Origin: Planctomycetota bacterium
Lineage (GTDB): Bacteria > Planctomycetota > GCA-002687715
Reading direction: 5' to 3'
Assembly: GCA_002683135.1 (NCBI GenBank)
Contig: NYSS01000052.1
Span: 1 to 63,347, forward strand
Length of the DNA stretch: 63,347 nt
Each line of letters starts with the position of its first letter. The stretch's first letter is position 1. The position numbers and the translations under genes were made by a program. Under the pieces are notes generated by a model, which saw only the letters and a program-made list of their open reading frames with translations, did not search any database and had not been told where the DNA came from. Below are positions 60,932 through 63,347 of the stretch, piece after piece.

Positions 60932-61711
60932 ATGCCACGCTTGACCACGCTCCTGCTCGTCCTCACCGCCCTCCTCCCCGCCCAGGCCGAGGGGCCATCA
61001 AAGGACGACATCGACGCGCTGAAGAACGCGGTCGCCGAGGCGAAGAAGGCCAAGGACACCCCCGCCCTCGCCAAGGCGTTCAACGACGCCATCTGGCTCG
61101 ACGACCCGCGGGTCGCGAAGATCATCGCCCCGTTCATGGCCCACGAAAACGACATTCTGGCCAAGGCCGCGATCAAGGCCCTTCGCTACCACGAGAACGA
61201 CGCCTCGTTCAAAGCGCTCGTGAAGGCCGAGGGATCAAAGGCCGCGCGCAAGCGGCCCGAGCTGCGTGGCGAGCTCTTGTTGGCCATCGGCCAGTCCGGT
61301 GAGAAGAAAGCCATCTCGACCATCGTTGACGCGGCCAAGTCAACACGGGAATCGAAGGTCCGGAACGCTGCGGCGATGGCCCTTGCCCACATCCGTCACC
61401 GAGAAGCGGTCGACGCCGCGATCAAGCTGCTCACTTCCTCCGGGCGGCGCTCAGGGCGCCGCAACGGCGGCGGCGGCAACCGGGGGAACCGAGCCGACCG
61501 CGGCCCCACGGGCGCCTTTCTGACGCTGCACTACCTCACCGCCGTGCGCAACGACAACGACGTGTCCCAGTGGAAGAAGTGGTGGAAGACCAACCGGCCG
61601 CGCTTCAGGGTCCCCCGGACCCCGGCTGGGGTCGAGGAGCGCCTCGCCCAGCGATACGAGCGGACCTGGCGAAGCCCCAGCAGAGACGGCGAGAAGCGCC
61701 GGCGCCGGTAG
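60932..61711 (+). CDS. Exported HEAT-repeat protein
   Basis: A 259-residue protein with a short signal peptide (LTTLLLVLTALLPAQA) and about four HEAT-like helical repeats (AAIKALRYHENDASFKAL, TIVDAAKSTRESKVRNAAAM). A Gly/Arg/Asn-rich linker (SGRRNGGGGNRGNR) and a basic C-terminal tail follow. A GGAG site 8 nt before the ATG supports the start. Probably a periplasmic interaction scaffold; no enzymatic motif. Confidence 0.75.
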   Translation: MPRLTTLLLVLTALLPAQAEGPSKDDIDALKNAVAEAKKAKDTPALAKAFNDAIWLDDPRVAKIIAPFMAHENDILAKAAIKALRYHENDASFKALVKAEGSKAARKRPELRGELLLAIGQSGEKKAISTIVDAAKSTRESKVRNAAAMALAHIRHREAVDAAIKLLTSSGRRSGRRNGGGGNRGNRADRGPTGAFLTLHYLTAVRNDNDVSQWKKWWKTNRPRFRVPRTPAGVEERLAQRYERTWRSPSRDGEKRRRR

Positions 61712-61795
61712 ATACCCGGTCTCCTCGTTGCCATCGCCCACCCCGTTCGTCCAAAAATGGGCCGCGAAACCGCCCACGAAACGGGATCTCAACAG

Positions 61796-61912
61796 ATGAG
61801 CTGCCGCGACGAGTCCCCCACGGTCACCGCCGCCGCCCGGGTGGCAGCGATCACCGTCATCTGCCTGGCGCTGGCCCTGATTGTCTTGGCGGCCGTCAAC
61901 CCGCCCATCTAG
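61796..61912 (+). CDS. Small single-helix membrane protein
   Basis: A 38-residue open frame: a polar start (MSCRDESPTVTAAAR), one hydrophobic helix (VAAITVICLALALIVLAA) and a short end (VNPPI). The helix is uninterrupted and well placed. It lies alone between the HEAT protein and the beta-lactamase-like gene, and has only a weak ribosome site. Confidence 0.45.
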   Translation: MSCRDESPTVTAAARVAAITVICLALALIVLAAVNPPI

Positions 61913-61954
61913 CCCCGTTCTCGACTATCCTGTCGGGCTCCGCTGGAGACCTCC

Positions 61955-62854
61955 ATGCGCGGTTTCCCGTTCGTACTAACCCTGATCATCCCCGCCTGCA
62001 TGTCGACCCAGGAACCCGCACCGCTAACCCGGCTGGAGAACGCGGTGGAGGCGGCTTGCGCCCGGACCCCGGACCAGGACGTGTGCGTCGCCTTCCACGA
62101 CCTCGGTACGGGCCAGACCCTGCTGCGAGACGCCGACGTCGTCATCCACGCGGCGAGCACGATGAAGGTGGCCGTCATGCTCGAGGCCTATCGCCAGCAC
62201 GAGGCGAAGAGACTCGATCTCGACCGACCCATGCGCGTACACGCGACGTTCAAGAGCATCCTCGACGGCTCGCCGTACACCGTCGAGAAGGAGGACGACA
62301 GCGAGTCCGACCTATACGCGCATCTCGGTGCGAGCCTGCCGACCCGCGACCTCGTACAACGCATGATGGTCCGTAGCAGCAACCTGGCTACCAACATCCT
62401 CATCGAAGCGCTCGACGCCAGCTCGGTGCAGGAGACGCTGGGCTCTCTCGGCTGCCGGGACATGAAGGTGCTGCGTGGGGTCGAGGACACGCCGGCCTTC
62501 GAGGCGGGCCTCAACAACGTGACGACCGCCCGCGATCTCATGTTGCTGCTCCACGCGATCCACGAGGGACGCGGGGTCTCCGCCGCCTCCAGGGAGGCGA
62601 TGATCGCGACCTTGCGAGCGCAGGAGTTCAACGACCTGATCCCCGCCGGCGTGGGACCGGGCACGCCAGTCGCGCACAAGACCGGCCGGATCACCGGAAT
62701 CCGGCACGACGCCGCGATCGTCTACCCAAAGGACCGTTCACCCTACGTCCTGGTCGTGCTGACGCGCGGCTTCGACGACAGTGAGGCCGCCGGTGCCGTG
62801 ATCCGAGAGATCTCGCGCACCGTGTGGACCCACGTCAACCAGGAGTCCCCATGA
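61955..62854 (+). CDS. Class A serine beta-lactamase-like protein
   Basis: A 299-residue exported protein; the N-terminus (FVLTLIIPAC) suggests a lipoprotein. It carries the class A active-site set: S68-T-M-K71 (SxxK), SSN in place of the usual SDN loop, E-A-G-L-N matching the ExxLN omega-loop motif that holds the deacylating Glu, and HKTG before the last strand. Length fits the family. It may hydrolyse beta-lactams or be a related housekeeping penicillin-interacting enzyme. Its stop overlaps the next ATG (ATGA), coupling it to an M28 peptidase. Confidence 0.85.
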   Translation: MRGFPFVLTLIIPACMSTQEPAPLTRLENAVEAACARTPDQDVCVAFHDLGTGQTLLRDADVVIHAASTMKVAVMLEAYRQHEAKRLDLDRPMRVHATFKSILDGSPYTVEKEDDSESDLYAHLGASLPTRDLVQRMMVRSSNLATNILIEALDASSVQETLGSLGCRDMKVLRGVEDTPAFEAGLNNVTTARDLMLLLHAIHEGRGVSAASREAMIATLRAQEFNDLIPAGVGPGTPVAHKTGRITGIRHDAAIVYPKDRSPYVLVVLTRGFDDSEAAGAVIREISRTVWTHVNQESP

Positions 62855-63347
62855 GTCGCTCGATGCTCGCCCTCGCCCTGCTCGTCTCCATCACCACCGC
62901 CCAGCTCCCCCCGTCCGTACAGTCCGTCATCGACGAGGCGGAGAAGCACGTCACCGCAGAGCTGATCGGCTCCCACCTGGGTTTCCTGGCGGACGACCGC
63001 CTGGAGGGACGCGGCGTCGGAACCCGCGGAGATCTCCTCTCCCGGCTGTACATCAAGTCCGTATTCGAAGGGCTCGGACTGAAACCCGCCGGGCCGAACG
63101 GCAGCTGGGAACAAGAAGTCCCGATCATCGGGATCAACGCCCAGGTCACGCGGAAGCTCACGGCGAAGGCGCAAGACGGCCGGTCACTCTCCTTCACGGC
63201 ACCGCGCGACTACACAACCTTCGCTGGCCGTCCGGACAAGGTGACCGAATGGAAGAACGCGGAGCTCGTGTTCATCGGCTACGGGATCGACGCACCCGAG
63301 CAGAACTGGGACGACTACAAGGGCGTCGACCTCACGGGCAAGGTCGC
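62851..63347 (+). CDS. Exported M28-type aminopeptidase, 3' end outside window
   Basis: The first 165 codons of an exported protein: signal peptide (SMLALALLVSITTAQ), then HLGFLADDRLEGRGVGT and LYIKSVFEGLGLKPAG, the usual N-terminal segment of M28 (aminopeptidase Y-like) enzymes, and the start of a PA domain (VFIGYGIDAPEQNWDDYKG). The zinc-binding catalytic domain would lie beyond the window. AGGAG precedes the ATG, which overlaps the beta-lactamase-like stop. Confidence 0.82.
   Translation, partial: MSRSMLALALLVSITTAQLPPSVQSVIDEAEKHVTAELIGSHLGFLADDRLEGRGVGTRGDLLSRLYIKSVFEGLGLKPAGPNGSWEQEVPIIGINAQVTRKLTAKAQDGRSLSFTAPRDYTTFAGRPDKVTEWKNAELVFIGYGIDAPEQNWDDYKGVDLTGKV

Noticed and set aside
1-63347. 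tRNA, rRNA, prophage or insertion sequence
   Set aside because: No cloverleaf-like sequence, rRNA segment, integrase, transposase or terminal inverted repeats were recognised by eye; a tRNA scan was not possible.

Overview
This is a GC-rich bacterial chromosome window with densely packed genes on both strands and frequent ATGA or GTGA stop/start overlaps. No rRNA, tRNA, CRISPR array, transposase or phage gene was seen. The mixture of exported metalloproteases, a sulfatase-fold protein, a SUMF1-like protein, a Tat-exported Gfo/Idh oxidoreductase, a DUF5916-type protein and a matrixin suggests a Planctomycetota-like environmental bacterium. That assignment is an inference from gene content; no marker gene settles it.

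Layout. Positions 1-10.5 kb: the end of a Cys-Cys repeat protein, ettA, an HDOD-GGDEF diguanylate cyclase, hutI, a lipoprotein and hyuA-hyuB. 10.8-13.6 kb: plsY, gpsA and an MGDG-synthase-like glycosyltransferase, a compact glycerolipid set. 13.6-17.4 kb: a secreted matrixin with a companion protein, and a secreted HExxH peptidase. 17.4-20.4 kb: korA-korB. 20.4-26.2 kb: an MFS carrier, a helical repeat protein, an amino-acid permease, a membrane glycosyltransferase-like protein and a methyltransferase. 26.2-32.7 kb: a MoxR ATPase, a peptidase-like protein without its zinc ligands, a large unrecognised protein, hemJ, guaD and a small membrane protein.

33.2-40.4 kb is the most unusual region. 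Four paralogous secreted proteins lie head to tail. Each has its own -10 box and long leader, an AGGAG site exactly 6 nt from a GTG start, and the same two-hairpin element after the stop. The first hairpin shows a compensatory base change between copies, so it probably acts as RNA. One copy has lost the N-terminal domain, and its promoter is preceded by six 20-bp tandem repeats.

40.4-63.3 kb: moeA, mog and gdhA; a sulfatase-fold/SUMF1-like pair in which both partners lack the formylglycine residues; a candidate selenoprotein (in-frame TGA right after a Cys in a thioredoxin-like domain, with a hairpin just downstream); a GtrA-like protein; a Dna2-like Fe-S nuclease-helicase; an SGNH hydrolase; a Gfo/Idh gene broken by an amber codon where Trp is expected; then exported proteins (M16 peptidase, DUF5916-type protein, HEAT protein, class A beta-lactamase-like protein, M28 peptidase running off the end).

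At least eight genes have a TAnnnT hexamer ending 6-8 nt before the start codon and no Shine-Dalgarno site, so leaderless transcription appears common here. Family names come from motif recognition by eye; no database search was run.
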